Source: Sulfitobacter sp.
Lineage (GTDB): Bacteria > Pseudomonadota > Alphaproteobacteria > Rhodobacterales > Rhodobacteraceae
NCBI GenBank assembly: GCA_026421135.1
Contig: JAPKCR010000060.1
Span: forward strand, 1 to 8,723
Reading direction: 5' to 3'
DNA length: 8,723 bases
In this document: positions 1 to 6,928 of the stretch, one piece after another
Numbering within the stretch: position 1 is the stretch's first letter
Layout: each line of letters opens with the position of its first letter
The notes under the pieces: generated by a model
What the model was told of the DNA's origin: nothing
Database searches by the model: none
The model's input: the letters and a program-made list of their open reading frames with translations, nothing else
Position numbers and translations under genes: made by a program

Positions 1-563
1 ACAAGGAACAGCTGCAAGCGCTGGTCGATGAGACGCACAAAGTCGCGGGCAAGATCGACATCGTAATCGGCAATGCTGGCGTGAACCCGTATTACGGGCC
101 AACGTCTGAAATTCCTGATGATGCCTATCAGAAAACCATGAACGCCAACGTGCAGTCTAACTTGTGGCTGGCGCAGATGGTTGCCCCTGACATGGTTGAA
201 AAGGGCGCGGGTTCGATGGCGTTTACGTCGTCAATAGGGGCGTTCAAACCATCGGTCATGCTGGGCACCTATGGCATGTCCAAGCTGGCGTTGATCGGCC
301 TTGTGCGTAACCTTGCAGCGGAATTCGGCCCCAAGGGTATCCGGTTCAACGCGATTTGCCCGGGGTTGGTGAAAACTGAATTCGCACGCGAATTGTGGGA
401 CAACCCCGAGGTTGAAGAGCGGATCAAGAAGGACATTCCTTTGCGTCGTTTGGGTGAAGCCGACGATTTCGCGGGCCTTGCCGTTTTCCTTGCGTCGGAC
501 GCAAGCCGCTACATGACCGGTCAGGCGCTGACCGTTTGTGGCGGATCGAATATGTGGACGTGA
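1..563 (+). CDS. SDR family oxidoreductase, DHRS4-like (5' end cut by window edge)
   Basis: This is the C-terminal part of a classical short-chain dehydrogenase/reductase, a cytosolic NAD(P)-dependent enzyme acting on alcohol or carbonyl groups. The frame is open from base 3 to the TGA at 561-563, giving about 186 visible residues. The GTG at 81 lies inside the fold, directly after the NAG motif, and is not the real start. The N-terminal TGxxxGxG nucleotide-binding motif lies outside the window, so cofactor preference cannot be judged. Visible SDR landmarks are NAG followed by VNPYYGP, the Asn of NANV, the Ser of FTSSIG, the YGMSK active site and the ICPGLVKTEF segment. The NPYYG, GLVKTEFARELW and PLRRLG stretches recall the DHRS4 carbonyl reductase branch. 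That is family resemblance from memory and does not fix the substrate. The next SDR gene starts 9 bases downstream, so the two are probably co-transcribed. Confidence 0.93.
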   Translation, partial: KEQLQALVDETHKVAGKIDIVIGNAGVNPYYGPTSEIPDDAYQKTMNANVQSNLWLAQMVAPDMVEKGAGSMAFTSSIGAFKPSVMLGTYGMSKLALIGLVRNLAAEFGPKGIRFNAICPGLVKTEFARELWDNPEVEERIKKDIPLRRLGEADDFAGLAVFLASDASRYMTGQALTVCGGSNMWT

Positions 564-572
564 GGGAAGACT

Positions 573-1364
573 ATGGAACTGAAAGATAAAATCATTGTCG
601 TCACTGGTGCCGCCAGCGGTATTGGCAAGGCGATGGCCATTCGCTTTGCCGCTGAAGGTGCTAAAAAGGTTGTCTGCGTCGATCTGAACAAGGACGGCGC
701 ACAAGAGGTGGCAGATGGCATCGGCGGCGTTGCATTTGGCGTAAATGTCGGTGTCGAACAAGAGATCGCGGATATGATCGAAGCGGTCGAGGATGACATC
801 GGTCCGATTGATTTGTTCTGCTCAAACGCAGGTATTTTGACGGCTGGCGGCATGGAAGTGTCCAATGACGACTGGCAGCGGATTTGGGACATTAATGTGA
901 TGTCACATGTCTGGGCCGCGCGTCATCTGGTGCCTCGCATGACCGAACGCGGGGGCGGCTATTTGCTAAATACCGCATCTGCGGCAGGCTTGCTCAATCA
1001 GGTTGGGTGCGCCCCTTATGGTGTGACAAAACACGCGGCTGTTGCCTTAGCTGAATGGCTGGCAATGACCCATGGCGATGACGGAATCAAGGTTTCCGTC
1101 CTTTGCCCCCAAGCGGTGCGCAGCGAAATGACCCGTGGACACGAAGAATCTGTAGCGGCGCTAGATGGCATGTTAGAGCCTGAGCCGGTAGCAGATGCTT
1201 GTGTCGAGACAATTCGCAACGAGACGTTCCTTGTGCTCCCTCACCCGCAGGTGCTGGATTATATGCGCAAGAAAACTGACAACTATGATCGTTGGATCGG
1301 TGGCATGCGCAAGCTGAACCGCCAGTTTGGCGACATCCGCAACCCAAAGAAAGCACCATCATGA
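573..1364 (+). CDS. SDR family NAD(P)-dependent oxidoreductase
   Basis: A complete classical short-chain dehydrogenase/reductase of 263 residues, the usual length for the family. The Rossmann motif TGAASGIG is at residues 11-18. Asp37 ends the second beta strand, which usually means a preference for NAD(H) over NADP(H). NAG is at 85-87, and the catalytic set reads Asn108, Ser136, Tyr149 and Lys153 (YGVTK). The C-terminal tail, with a YDRWIGGMRKL stretch, extends beyond the core fold and probably helps shape the substrate pocket. The ATG start is supported by a purine-rich GAGGGA Shine-Dalgarno six bases upstream, which overlaps the stop of the preceding SDR gene. The stop overlaps the start of the VOC gene as ATGA. 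The substrate is unknown. Two different SDRs in one operon suggest successive or alternative oxidation steps in one pathway. Confidence 0.95.
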   Translation: MELKDKIIVVTGAASGIGKAMAIRFAAEGAKKVVCVDLNKDGAQEVADGIGGVAFGVNVGVEQEIADMIEAVEDDIGPIDLFCSNAGILTAGGMEVSNDDWQRIWDINVMSHVWAARHLVPRMTERGGGYLLNTASAAGLLNQVGCAPYGVTKHAAVALAEWLAMTHGDDGIKVSVLCPQAVRSEMTRGHEESVAALDGMLEPEPVADACVETIRNETFLVLPHPQVLDYMRKKTDNYDRWIGGMRKLNRQFGDIRNPKKAPS

Positions 1365-1732
1365 TCGGATACACGACAGTCGGCACTACCGACATGGAAC
1401 GCGCCAAAAAGTTCTATTGCGATCTGTTCGAAAGCAAGGATGCAAAGGTGTTGGTGGATGCCGGTCGCATCGCGATGATCGGCACAGGACGTGGCACCCC
1501 GATGATTGCAGTTTGCGAGCCATATAACAAAGAGGCCCCCACCCCCGGCAACGGTGTGATGGTGGCCTTTACGGCAGAGACGAAACCAGAGGTGGATGAA
1601 ATCTATGCCCGCGCGATTGAACTAGGGGCAACCTGCGATGGCCCTCCGGGACAGCGCGTGCCAGACCGTTTTTATGGCGCTTACGTGCGCGACCATGACG
1701 GCAACAAGCTGTGCTTTTTCAAGTTCGCCTAA
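1361..1732 (+). CDS. VOC (glyoxalase/bleomycin-resistance fold) family protein
   Basis: A 123-residue single-module vicinal oxygen chelate protein. It opens with a beta strand and the VGTTDMERAKKFYCDLF helix typical of the fold, has a middle GNGVMVAF strand, and closes with AYVRDHDGNKLCFFKF, the usual VOC ending. I chose ATG 1361 over an in-frame ATG at 1292 because it gives the classic ATGA overlap with the upstream SDR stop and because the VOC fold begins exactly there. The extra 23 residues from 1292 would lie inside the SDR gene. The positions that normally hold metal ligands (His in strand 1, His in the middle strand, Glu near the C-terminus) appear to be Tyr/Thr, Val/Met and Cys/Phe. 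It may therefore be a metal-free binding protein or use other ligands. The function is unknown. It is the last gene of the rightward operon. Confidence 0.9.
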   Translation: MIGYTTVGTTDMERAKKFYCDLFESKDAKVLVDAGRIAMIGTGRGTPMIAVCEPYNKEAPTPGNGVMVAFTAETKPEVDEIYARAIELGATCDGPPGQRVPDRFYGAYVRDHDGNKLCFFKFA

Positions 1733-1738
1733 GGTGAA

Positions 1739-1771
1739 AATCTGCCGTCCGCATCACGTGGGCGGCAGATT
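1739..1771. terminator. Bidirectional terminator-like stem-loop between convergent operons
   Basis: Left arm AATCTGCCGTCC (1739-1750) pairs with right arm GGGCGGCAGATT (1760-1771): 12 base pairs with one G.U, around a 9-base loop. Read leftward, the stem runs into TTTT before a C. Read rightward, it is followed only by TTATAAA, a weak U-tract. It sits 6 bases after the VOC stop. The leftward amidohydrolase stop codon (1754-1756) lies in the loop, so the right arm codes that protein's last residues. Its position between converging operons fits a shared terminator. Termination itself is inferred. Confidence 0.72.
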
Positions 1772-2808
1772 ATAAACGCGCCGCGCCGTGCCAGAAAACA
1801 GCGCTGTCTTCTCGGCCTCGCCCAGATCCGCCGACATCTTTTTGAACGCGTTCCAGATCACGGGATAGCTGACCGCGGTGCGATCCACGGGAAAGTTACT
1901 TTCAAACATGCAACGGTTCGCGCCAAAGACCTCCAACATATGCGCATACCACTTGCCCTGCGCATCGACGATTTCGTCCGAGGAGGGCGGCAGATCGCGG
2001 TGTATATAGCCAAACCCGTTGTCTGGCATGCACAACCCGCCCAATTTTGCCATAACATTTGGACACTCGGCCAGCTCGGCCATGTGATCTTTCCACGCTT
2101 TGAAAATCTCGTCGCGCTTGCCCTCGAAACGGCCGACACCAAGGGGGGTGCCAAAGTGATCAAGGATCAGCGTTGTGCCCGGAACCGCGCGGGCCAGATC
2201 AAGAAATTCCTGATGCTGGTGGTGATAATGCCAACTGTCCAGCGTAAGGCCGCGTTCGCCCAAAATCGCCGCGCCGCGTCTGAAGTCAGGATCACCGTAT
2301 TGGTTCGGAACACCGCGCCCCGGTATGGCAAGACTGGCGGGCTCCGGATCGCGCGCACCGGAGTTGCGAATACCTTTGAAAGGCCCTGCCCCGCATCAGT
2401 GTGAGCGTCCAATGCTTCGTGCAGCAAAGCAGGGTCTAGCACCAGTTCGGTCTGCCCGATGATGCCCGCGATTTTGGCATGCCCTTTGCCTGCGGTCGCA
2501 GCCATTTGCGTGACTTCGCGGGTTTCGGCCACCGATTGCAAATGCGCAGGTGCGTCCAGATCCCAGTAGGACCGGCATTCGATGAACATTGTCTGCACAA
2601 CATTGTGCCCCGATCCGGTATCGCGCCAAAGCGCATCCATCTCGTATACAGCGGGGTTTTCATCAGTGCCGTGCCGCCAAAGGTGATGATGCGGATCGAC
2701 GATTTCCCGGACGGGGTCAATGATCGCTTCTTGCACCAAACTCAACCAGTCGTCACGCAGCTCGATTCCCGGTTTCCACCCCGGATATCGGCCCCCGGTG
2801 TCGGTCAT
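1754..2808 (-). pseudogene. COG3618-type amidohydrolase (TIM-barrel, lactonase-like), frame broken by one missing base
   Basis: This gene encodes a metal-dependent hydrolase of the amidohydrolase_2/COG3618 group, whose characterised members include sugar lactonases and 2-pyrone-4,6-dicarboxylate lactonase. The first frame runs from ATG 2808 and carries DPHHHLW (residues 38-44, with the HxH metal pair). It stays family-like to GQGL (residues 140-143) and then turns to nonsense, ending at 2167. The family sequence resumes in the -1 frame from base 2374 as GIRNSGARDPEPASL, then DSWHYHHQ, LILDHFG and FESNFPVD, to the TGA at 1754. Adding one base restores a 351-residue protein of normal length. 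The most likely lost base is a T in the CTTTC run at 2378-2382, because GLFKGIR is expected there. Metal-site residues lie on both halves, so neither half should work alone. The SNFP motif replaces the SDWP usual in the wider family. The start overlaps the tesB stop as ATGA. A sequencing error and a true mutation cannot be told apart here. Confidence 0.85.
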
Positions 2809-3680
2809 GTTTTCTCTTTCTTCACATAGGGGCGCATCAAGCCCTCTTGGGCCGTGCTTGCCGCCAGTTGGCCATTCTGATTATAGATCAGCCCACGGTT
2901 AAAGCCGCGTGCACCGCCCGTGAACGGTGCATCTAGTTCGTAAAGATGCCAGTCGGAAAAATCGATCGGTGCGTGAAACCACATGGCATGGTCCAGGCTG
3001 GCAGTCATGACCTTGCCCTGAAACCACGTCAAACCGTGCGGGCGCAAGGATGATCCCAGCAGGTTCATATCAGACGCATAAGCTAGCAGACACTGCTGCA
3101 TGATCGGAGATTGCCCCTTGGCCGCTTCCATCCGAAACCAAAGGTAGTTCTTATCCGAGGTTTTATCTGGTTCGAACAGATCACGCGGATCTACTTCTCG
3201 TATTTCGATCGGACGTTCGCGCAGGAAATCATCACGGTGCTTTTCGGGAATTTTCTGGATATATGGCTCGCGCAGATCAGGACGATCTAACCAATGCTCT
3301 GGGCCTTTGACGTCTGGCATTTTGTGCTGATAGTCCCAACCCTCTTCCTCTACGTGGAACGAGGCAGACAGGTTGAAAATTTGTTTCCCGTGCTGGATCG
3401 CAACGACCCGACGGGTGGTAAAGCTGCCACCATCTCGGGCGCGGTCCACCTGATAGATTACTGGGATTGCAGGATCACCGGGACGGATAAAATAGGCATG
3501 CAGCGAATGGCACATCCTGTCGGGAACAGTGCGATAGGCGGCCATCAGCGCCTGCGCAATTACATGTCCGCCGAAAATGCGCGTCGTTGTTTCACCACCC
3601 GACCCGATGCCGCGAAACAGGTCGACCTCAAGCTGTTCAATGTCAAGCAGTTCAAGCAATTGGCGGGCTACGTCAGTCAT
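2805..3680 (-). CDS. tesB: Acyl-CoA thioesterase II
   Basis: The product hydrolyses acyl-CoA thioesters to free acid and CoA in the cytosol. It has 291 residues and the double hot-dog organisation of TesB: an N-terminal module with FGGHVIAQAL (36-45) and HAYFIRPGD (61-69), and a C-terminal module with ASLDHAMWFH (227-236) and STAQEGLMR (275-283). Counting residues places Asp204, Ser228 and Gln278 exactly at the positions of the known Escherichia coli triad Asp204/Thr228/Gln278. The conservative Thr-to-Ser change is common in TesB homologues. The start has a good AAAGGA Shine-Dalgarno lying over the end of the acetoacetyl-CoA synthetase gene, whose stop is only 3 bases upstream. The stop overlaps the amidohydrolase start as ATGA. 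Next to a CoA ligase it may recycle CoA from slowly processed intermediates, or release a product acid. The physiological substrate is not evident. Confidence 0.95.
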   Translation of the reverse strand: MTDVARQLLELLDIEQLEVDLFRGIGSGGETTTRIFGGHVIAQALMAAYRTVPDRMCHSLHAYFIRPGDPAIPVIYQVDRARDGGSFTTRRVVAIQHGKQIFNLSASFHVEEEGWDYQHKMPDVKGPEHWLDRPDLREPYIQKIPEKHRDDFLRERPIEIREVDPRDLFEPDKTSDKNYLWFRMEAAKGQSPIMQQCLLAYASDMNLLGSSLRPHGLTWFQGKVMTASLDHAMWFHAPIDFSDWHLYELDAPFTGGARGFNRGLIYNQNGQLAASTAQEGLMRPYVKKEKT

Positions 3681-3683
3681 AGG

Positions 3684-5642
3684 TCAGTCCTTTTGGGTCG
3701 CGCGCTGTTTGGCATAAGCGATGAAGAAATCGAAGCTGTCCGGATTGGCCATTGAATCGCGGTTCACGACCTTTTCGGGGTCATGGCCAAGCAATAGTTT
3801 TTTCACTGGAACCTCAAGCTTTTTGCCCGAAAGTGTGCGCGGTATTTCTGCGACCTCGACGATTTCGTTCGGGATAAAACGCGCGGATACGTTTTTGCGG
3901 ATGGCAGCGTTAATCTTGTCTTTCAGCGCTTCATCCAACGCCACGCCTTTGGCAGGCACAACGAACAGCGGCATAAAGCTTTCGCGGCCCAAAAATTCAA
4001 GATCCACGACAAGGCTGTCCATCACATCGTCGATGCCTTCGACGGCTTGATAGATTTCCGCGCTGCCGAGGCGCAAACCCTTGCGATTAATTGTGGCGTC
4101 CGACCGGCCATAGATCACCGATCCGCCATCTGCGTTAATCTCGATCCAGTCGCCATGGCGCCAGGTGCCGGGATAGGTGTCAAAATAACTGTCGTGCAGG
4201 CGGCTGCCATCATCATCACCCCAGAAAAACAGCGGCATAGACGGCAGCGGTTCGGTGCAGACCAGTTCACCGACAACGCCGGTCAGTTCGTTGCCGTCCA
4301 CGTCATAGGCACGCACCGCGTTGCCGAGCGCGCGACACTGCATTTCGCCCGCGCGCACCGGCATGCCGGGATGGCCCAGCACGAATGCACCAGCAAGATC
4401 GGTCCCACCAGAGATCGGGGCAAGCCAGACGTCTTCTTTGACGTCGCGATAAATCCAGTCATAGGCGTCAGAGCTAAGCGGTGATCCGGTAGCACCTAGC
4501 GATTTCAACGCGCTTAGGTCAACTTCCTCTCGCGGTTTAATGCCCGCTTTCATGCAGCCACTAAAGAAAGCAGCCCCCGCACCGAAGAAATCCAGCTTTT
4601 CATCAGCCACAAAGCGCCAGATCACCCCCGTATCGGGATAGTTCGGCGCACCGTCGAACATTGCGACAGTGGTGCCTTGGCCAAGGGCCGTGAACTGCGA
4701 ATTCCACATAATCCAACCGGACGAGGTCAGCCAGCAGTAGCGCCCACCCGGTTTGAAATCGTGGTGTAATGACTGTTTTGCCGATTCCAGAATGATACCA
4801 CCATGACCGTGCACGATTGGTTTTGGGTTTCCGGTGGTGCCAGACGAATAGACGATCCACAATGGATGATCGAACGGCACTTGGGTCGAGGTATAGTCGA
4901 CCTTGTCGTGCAGCAAATCGTCCCAAGCGATATGACCCGCAGGCAAGTCGCCGACGAACGGCACCGTGATGCACTGGATCAAGCTGGGCAGCTCTGCTTC
5001 GATGCCCGCTAGAACCTCGCGGCGGTCAATGGTCTTGCCCGCGTGAACATACCCGTCTTGTGCGATCAGCACCTTGGGCTCGATCTGTTTGAAGCGGTCC
5101 AAAATGGCAACATGGCCCATGTCAGGCGCGCAAAGCGACCAAATTGCCCCTATGCTGGCTGTCGCAAGAAAGGCGATCATTGCGGTTTCCGTGTTAGGCA
5201 AGACTGCGACTACACGGTCGCCCTGTTTCACGCCCATGCCGCGCAGGCGTGCGGCGACACTTGCGACTTGCGCGCGCAGGTCGGACCATGACAGAACCTT
5301 GCGACCGAATGTTTCGGACTGCACAATAATCGCGTCACCTTCGGGCTGGCTGTCCACATGCTTCATGATTTGATCGGTAAAGTTCAACATCGCACCGGGG
5401 CACCACTCAGCACCGGGCATCTGTCGTTTCGCCATGACTTTGGTATAAGGCACGCTGGCTTTAACGTCGAAATACTCCCAAAGCGCACCCCAGAAAGCAT
5501 CAAGATCATCAATGCTCCACTGCCACATAGCATTGTAGTCTGCAAAGGTCAGACCCTTGTTGTCTTTCAAGAACCGCTCAAACCCCGCCATGGTCGACGC
5601 ATCATAGCGCTCTGGCGTTGGGGTCCACAGGATTTTGTTCAT
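3684..5642 (-). CDS. aacS: Acetoacetate--CoA ligase (acetoacetyl-CoA synthetase)
   Basis: The product activates acetoacetate with ATP and CoA to acetoacetyl-CoA, through an acetoacetyl-AMP intermediate. Thiolase can then split this to two acetyl-CoA, or it can feed polyhydroxybutyrate. The 652-residue length and the N-terminal WTPTPERYDAS, MWQWSI and FWGALWEYFDV stretches are typical of this branch of the ANL (acyl-CoA synthetase) superfamily and not of acetyl-CoA synthetase. The phosphate-binding loop YSSGTTGNPKP is at 265-275, SGGTDLAGAF at 411-420, YGRSD at 511-515 and the hinge-side GLRLGSAE at 522-529. The catalytic lysine is in TLSGKK (Lys607), the residue that family members regulate by acylation. 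The start overlaps the serine hydrolase stop as ATGA and has a GGAG Shine-Dalgarno about 8 bases upstream. No residue expected in this family looks missing. Confidence 0.96.
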   Translation of the reverse strand: MNKILWTPTPERYDASTMAGFERFLKDNKGLTFADYNAMWQWSIDDLDAFWGALWEYFDVKASVPYTKVMAKRQMPGAEWCPGAMLNFTDQIMKHVDSQPEGDAIIVQSETFGRKVLSWSDLRAQVASVAARLRGMGVKQGDRVVAVLPNTETAMIAFLATASIGAIWSLCAPDMGHVAILDRFKQIEPKVLIAQDGYVHAGKTIDRREVLAGIEAELPSLIQCITVPFVGDLPAGHIAWDDLLHDKVDYTSTQVPFDHPLWIVYSSGTTGNPKPIVHGHGGIILESAKQSLHHDFKPGGRYCWLTSSGWIMWNSQFTALGQGTTVAMFDGAPNYPDTGVIWRFVADEKLDFFGAGAAFFSGCMKAGIKPREEVDLSALKSLGATGSPLSSDAYDWIYRDVKEDVWLAPISGGTDLAGAFVLGHPGMPVRAGEMQCRALGNAVRAYDVDGNELTGVVGELVCTEPLPSMPLFFWGDDDGSRLHDSYFDTYPGTWRHGDWIEINADGGSVIYGRSDATINRKGLRLGSAEIYQAVEGIDDVMDSLVVDLEFLGRESFMPLFVVPAKGVALDEALKDKINAAIRKNVSARFIPNEIVEVAEIPRTLSGKKLEVPVKKLLLGHDPEKVVNRDSMANPDSFDFFIAYAKQRATQKD

Positions 5643-6841
5643 TTCATCGCTCCGTGAATGAGTGCCTTGAGTTGCGGCCGTGCAGGATAGGAACTGGACG
5701 GGGCAAGCTGGGTAAAGAATATGACGGACAGATCCAGCACAGGGTCGACCCAGAAGAAGGTTGAGGCCATCCCACCCCAGCTGAAATCACCCACGCTTGA
5801 CGGCACACGCACGCGCCCGGGGTTCATCACAACAGCCCCGCCAAGACCAAAACCCATCCCCTCCATCGGCTGTTCGGCAAAGCTGGCAGGCCCCATAGAC
5901 GCGATGTCGCCGGGCAGGTGGTTGCGCATCATGAAGTCCAGCGTTTTAGGGGAAAGCAACCCGGCACCGCCGGTGCGCAGCATCTCGGTGAACTTAAGGT
6001 AGTCATCAATCGTGCCGACCAGACCGCCGCCACCTGAATGCATCTCTGCATTGAGGAAGGGTGATTTTTCCGGGCGGTCCACACAACGCAGTGTGGGTTC
6101 AGACGGTGTTGCATCATTCAGCGCATAAGCACTGCCTGCAAGTGGAGTATAAAGCGCTGCAAAACGATCCTGCGCGTTATCGGGCACGGAGAATCTGGTC
6201 TCGTTCATGCCCAATGGCCCAAGAATTTCTTCGACAAAGAACTGCTCCAGCGTCTTGCCGGAAACCACTTCAACCACTCGGCCAAGCACGTCGATACTGA
6301 CCGAATACTCCCAACGGCTGCCCGGCTGAAACGCTAACGGCAGTGCTGCAACACGGTCGGTCATCTCGGCCAACGACCCCTGATCAGCGCGGAACAATAT
6401 GTCGTGCTCGTCCATCTCTTTGGCAAGTACACCGGGGTTGAATGGATAGCTAAGGCCTGATGTATGGGTCAGCAAGTGGTGCAATGTCGGTGTCGGACAA
6501 GGTTCGGTTTGGTCAATGCTGGTGGCATCTGGGACAAGGCACTGCATCTTGGCAAAAGCTGGAAGGAACTCCGACACGGGCGCATCAAGATGAAATAATC
6601 CCCGTTCGGCCAGCATCATGATCGCGACCGACGTGATCGGTTTGGTCATCGAATATATTCGTGCAATCGTGTCGCGCTCAAACGGTTTGCCCGTTTCGAT
6701 ATCGCGCTGGCCTACGGCGTTGAAATATACTTCTTGGCCCGCTTGCGCGACCAAGACAGAACAACCAGCAAATCGGTTGCGATCCACATAGCTTTGCATC
6801 CAGTCGCCAATGCGGCCCAGCTTGTTGCTATCGAAACTCAT
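5639..6841 (-). CDS. Serine hydrolase, class C beta-lactamase/EstB-like family
   Basis: A 400-residue serine hydrolase of the beta-lactamase-related (Pfam Beta-lactamase, COG1680) family. Members include EstB-type esterases, 6-aminohexanoate-dimer hydrolase and D-aminopeptidases. The nucleophile motif SMTK is at residues 64-67 (Ser64, Lys67). The second motif reads YSV at 179-181 (Tyr179, in place of YxN), HSGGGG is at 269-274, and WGG at 355-357 is the likely KTG-box equivalent, as in EstB. There is no signal peptide, so it probably acts in the cytosol, which favours an esterase, amidase or lactonase over antibiotic defence. I chose ATG 6841 over the in-frame GTG at 6862 because AGGAGG lies six bases upstream of it. 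That Shine-Dalgarno is buried in a strong hairpin. The stop overlaps the acetoacetyl-CoA synthetase start, so the two products are probably made together. The substrate is unknown. Confidence 0.92.
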   Translation of the reverse strand: MSFDSNKLGRIGDWMQSYVDRNRFAGCSVLVAQAGQEVYFNAVGQRDIETGKPFERDTIARIYSMTKPITSVAIMMLAERGLFHLDAPVSEFLPAFAKMQCLVPDATSIDQTEPCPTPTLHHLLTHTSGLSYPFNPGVLAKEMDEHDILFRADQGSLAEMTDRVAALPLAFQPGSRWEYSVSIDVLGRVVEVVSGKTLEQFFVEEILGPLGMNETRFSVPDNAQDRFAALYTPLAGSAYALNDATPSEPTLRCVDRPEKSPFLNAEMHSGGGGLVGTIDDYLKFTEMLRTGGAGLLSPKTLDFMMRNHLPGDIASMGPASFAEQPMEGMGFGLGGAVVMNPGRVRVPSSVGDFSWGGMASTFFWVDPVLDLSVIFFTQLAPSSSYPARPQLKALIHGAMK

Positions 6842-6845
6842 GAAA

Positions 6846-6879
6846 ATCCTCCTAAGACGCACCAGCGCCTCAGGAGGAT
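6846..6879 (-). promoter_or_regulatory. Strong hairpin burying the serine hydrolase ribosome-binding site; possible attenuator
   Basis: On the leftward transcript, ATCCTCCTGAGGCGC (6879-6865) pairs with GCGTCTTAGGAGGAT (6860-6846): 15 base pairs including two G.U pairs, closed by a TGGT loop. The downstream arm contains the full AGGAGG Shine-Dalgarno of the next gene, and the stem runs into TTTC just before the ATG. The same structure could act as a weak intrinsic terminator after the transporter genes (the LivF stop is about 50 bases upstream), as a translation-blocking fold, or both. The fold is directly visible. The regulatory role is inferred. Confidence 0.75.
6848..6853 (-). promoter_or_regulatory. 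Consensus Shine-Dalgarno AGGAGG of the serine hydrolase gene
   Basis: A perfect AGGAGG sits six bases before ATG 6841 on the minus strand and fixes that codon as the start, against the longer GTG frame at 6862. It lies wholly inside the 3' arm of the hairpin at 6846-6879, so its access to the ribosome probably depends on that structure opening. Confidence 0.88.
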
Positions 6880-6928
6880 GAGGCCGCCAGAAGCGACGTT
6901 TTTCTATTCGATAGAAGCGATCCGAAGA

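Noticed and set aside
231..761. Long open frame on the minus strand across the junction of the two SDR genes
   Set aside because: It is antisense to two clear SDR genes, spans their boundary, and its translation has no recognisable family features. It is a by-product of codon bias.
1292..1360. N-terminal extension of the VOC gene from an upstream in-frame ATG
   Set aside because: It would overlap the SDR gene by 73 bases, adds residues that are not part of the VOC fold, and lacks the ATGA arrangement seen at 1361.
2374..2384. Programmed -1 ribosomal frameshifting as the preferred explanation for the amidohydrolase break
   Set aside because: There is no canonical X XXY YYZ slippery heptamer in frame and no obvious downstream stimulatory structure. 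Only a single-codon AAG/AAA slip is possible. Loss of one T from a short T-run is simpler.
3294..3755. Open frame on the plus strand opposite tesB and the end of the acetoacetyl-CoA synthetase gene
   Set aside because: It lies antisense to two confidently identified genes. The translated sequence shows no domain and no supporting ribosome-binding site.
4047..4484. Open frame on the plus strand inside the acetoacetyl-CoA synthetase gene
   Set aside because: It is fully contained in, and antisense to, an intact gene with all family motifs.
6842..6862. GTG start 21 bases upstream of the serine hydrolase ATG
   Set aside because: The consensus AGGAGG lies between the two candidates, at ideal spacing to ATG 6841. 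A start at 6862 would place that ribosome-binding site inside the coding region.
6902..6916. Small palindrome TTCTAT-TCG-ATAGAA just after the LivF-like stop
   Set aside because: It has only six A/T-rich pairs, no U-tract on the leftward transcript, and no second copy in the window to support an operator. It may be chance.
6842..6928. A separate promoter in the 87-base gap driving the enzyme genes
   Set aside because: I could not find a convincing -35/-10 pair at proper spacing on the minus strand, so none is annotated. One with a non-standard sequence cannot be excluded.
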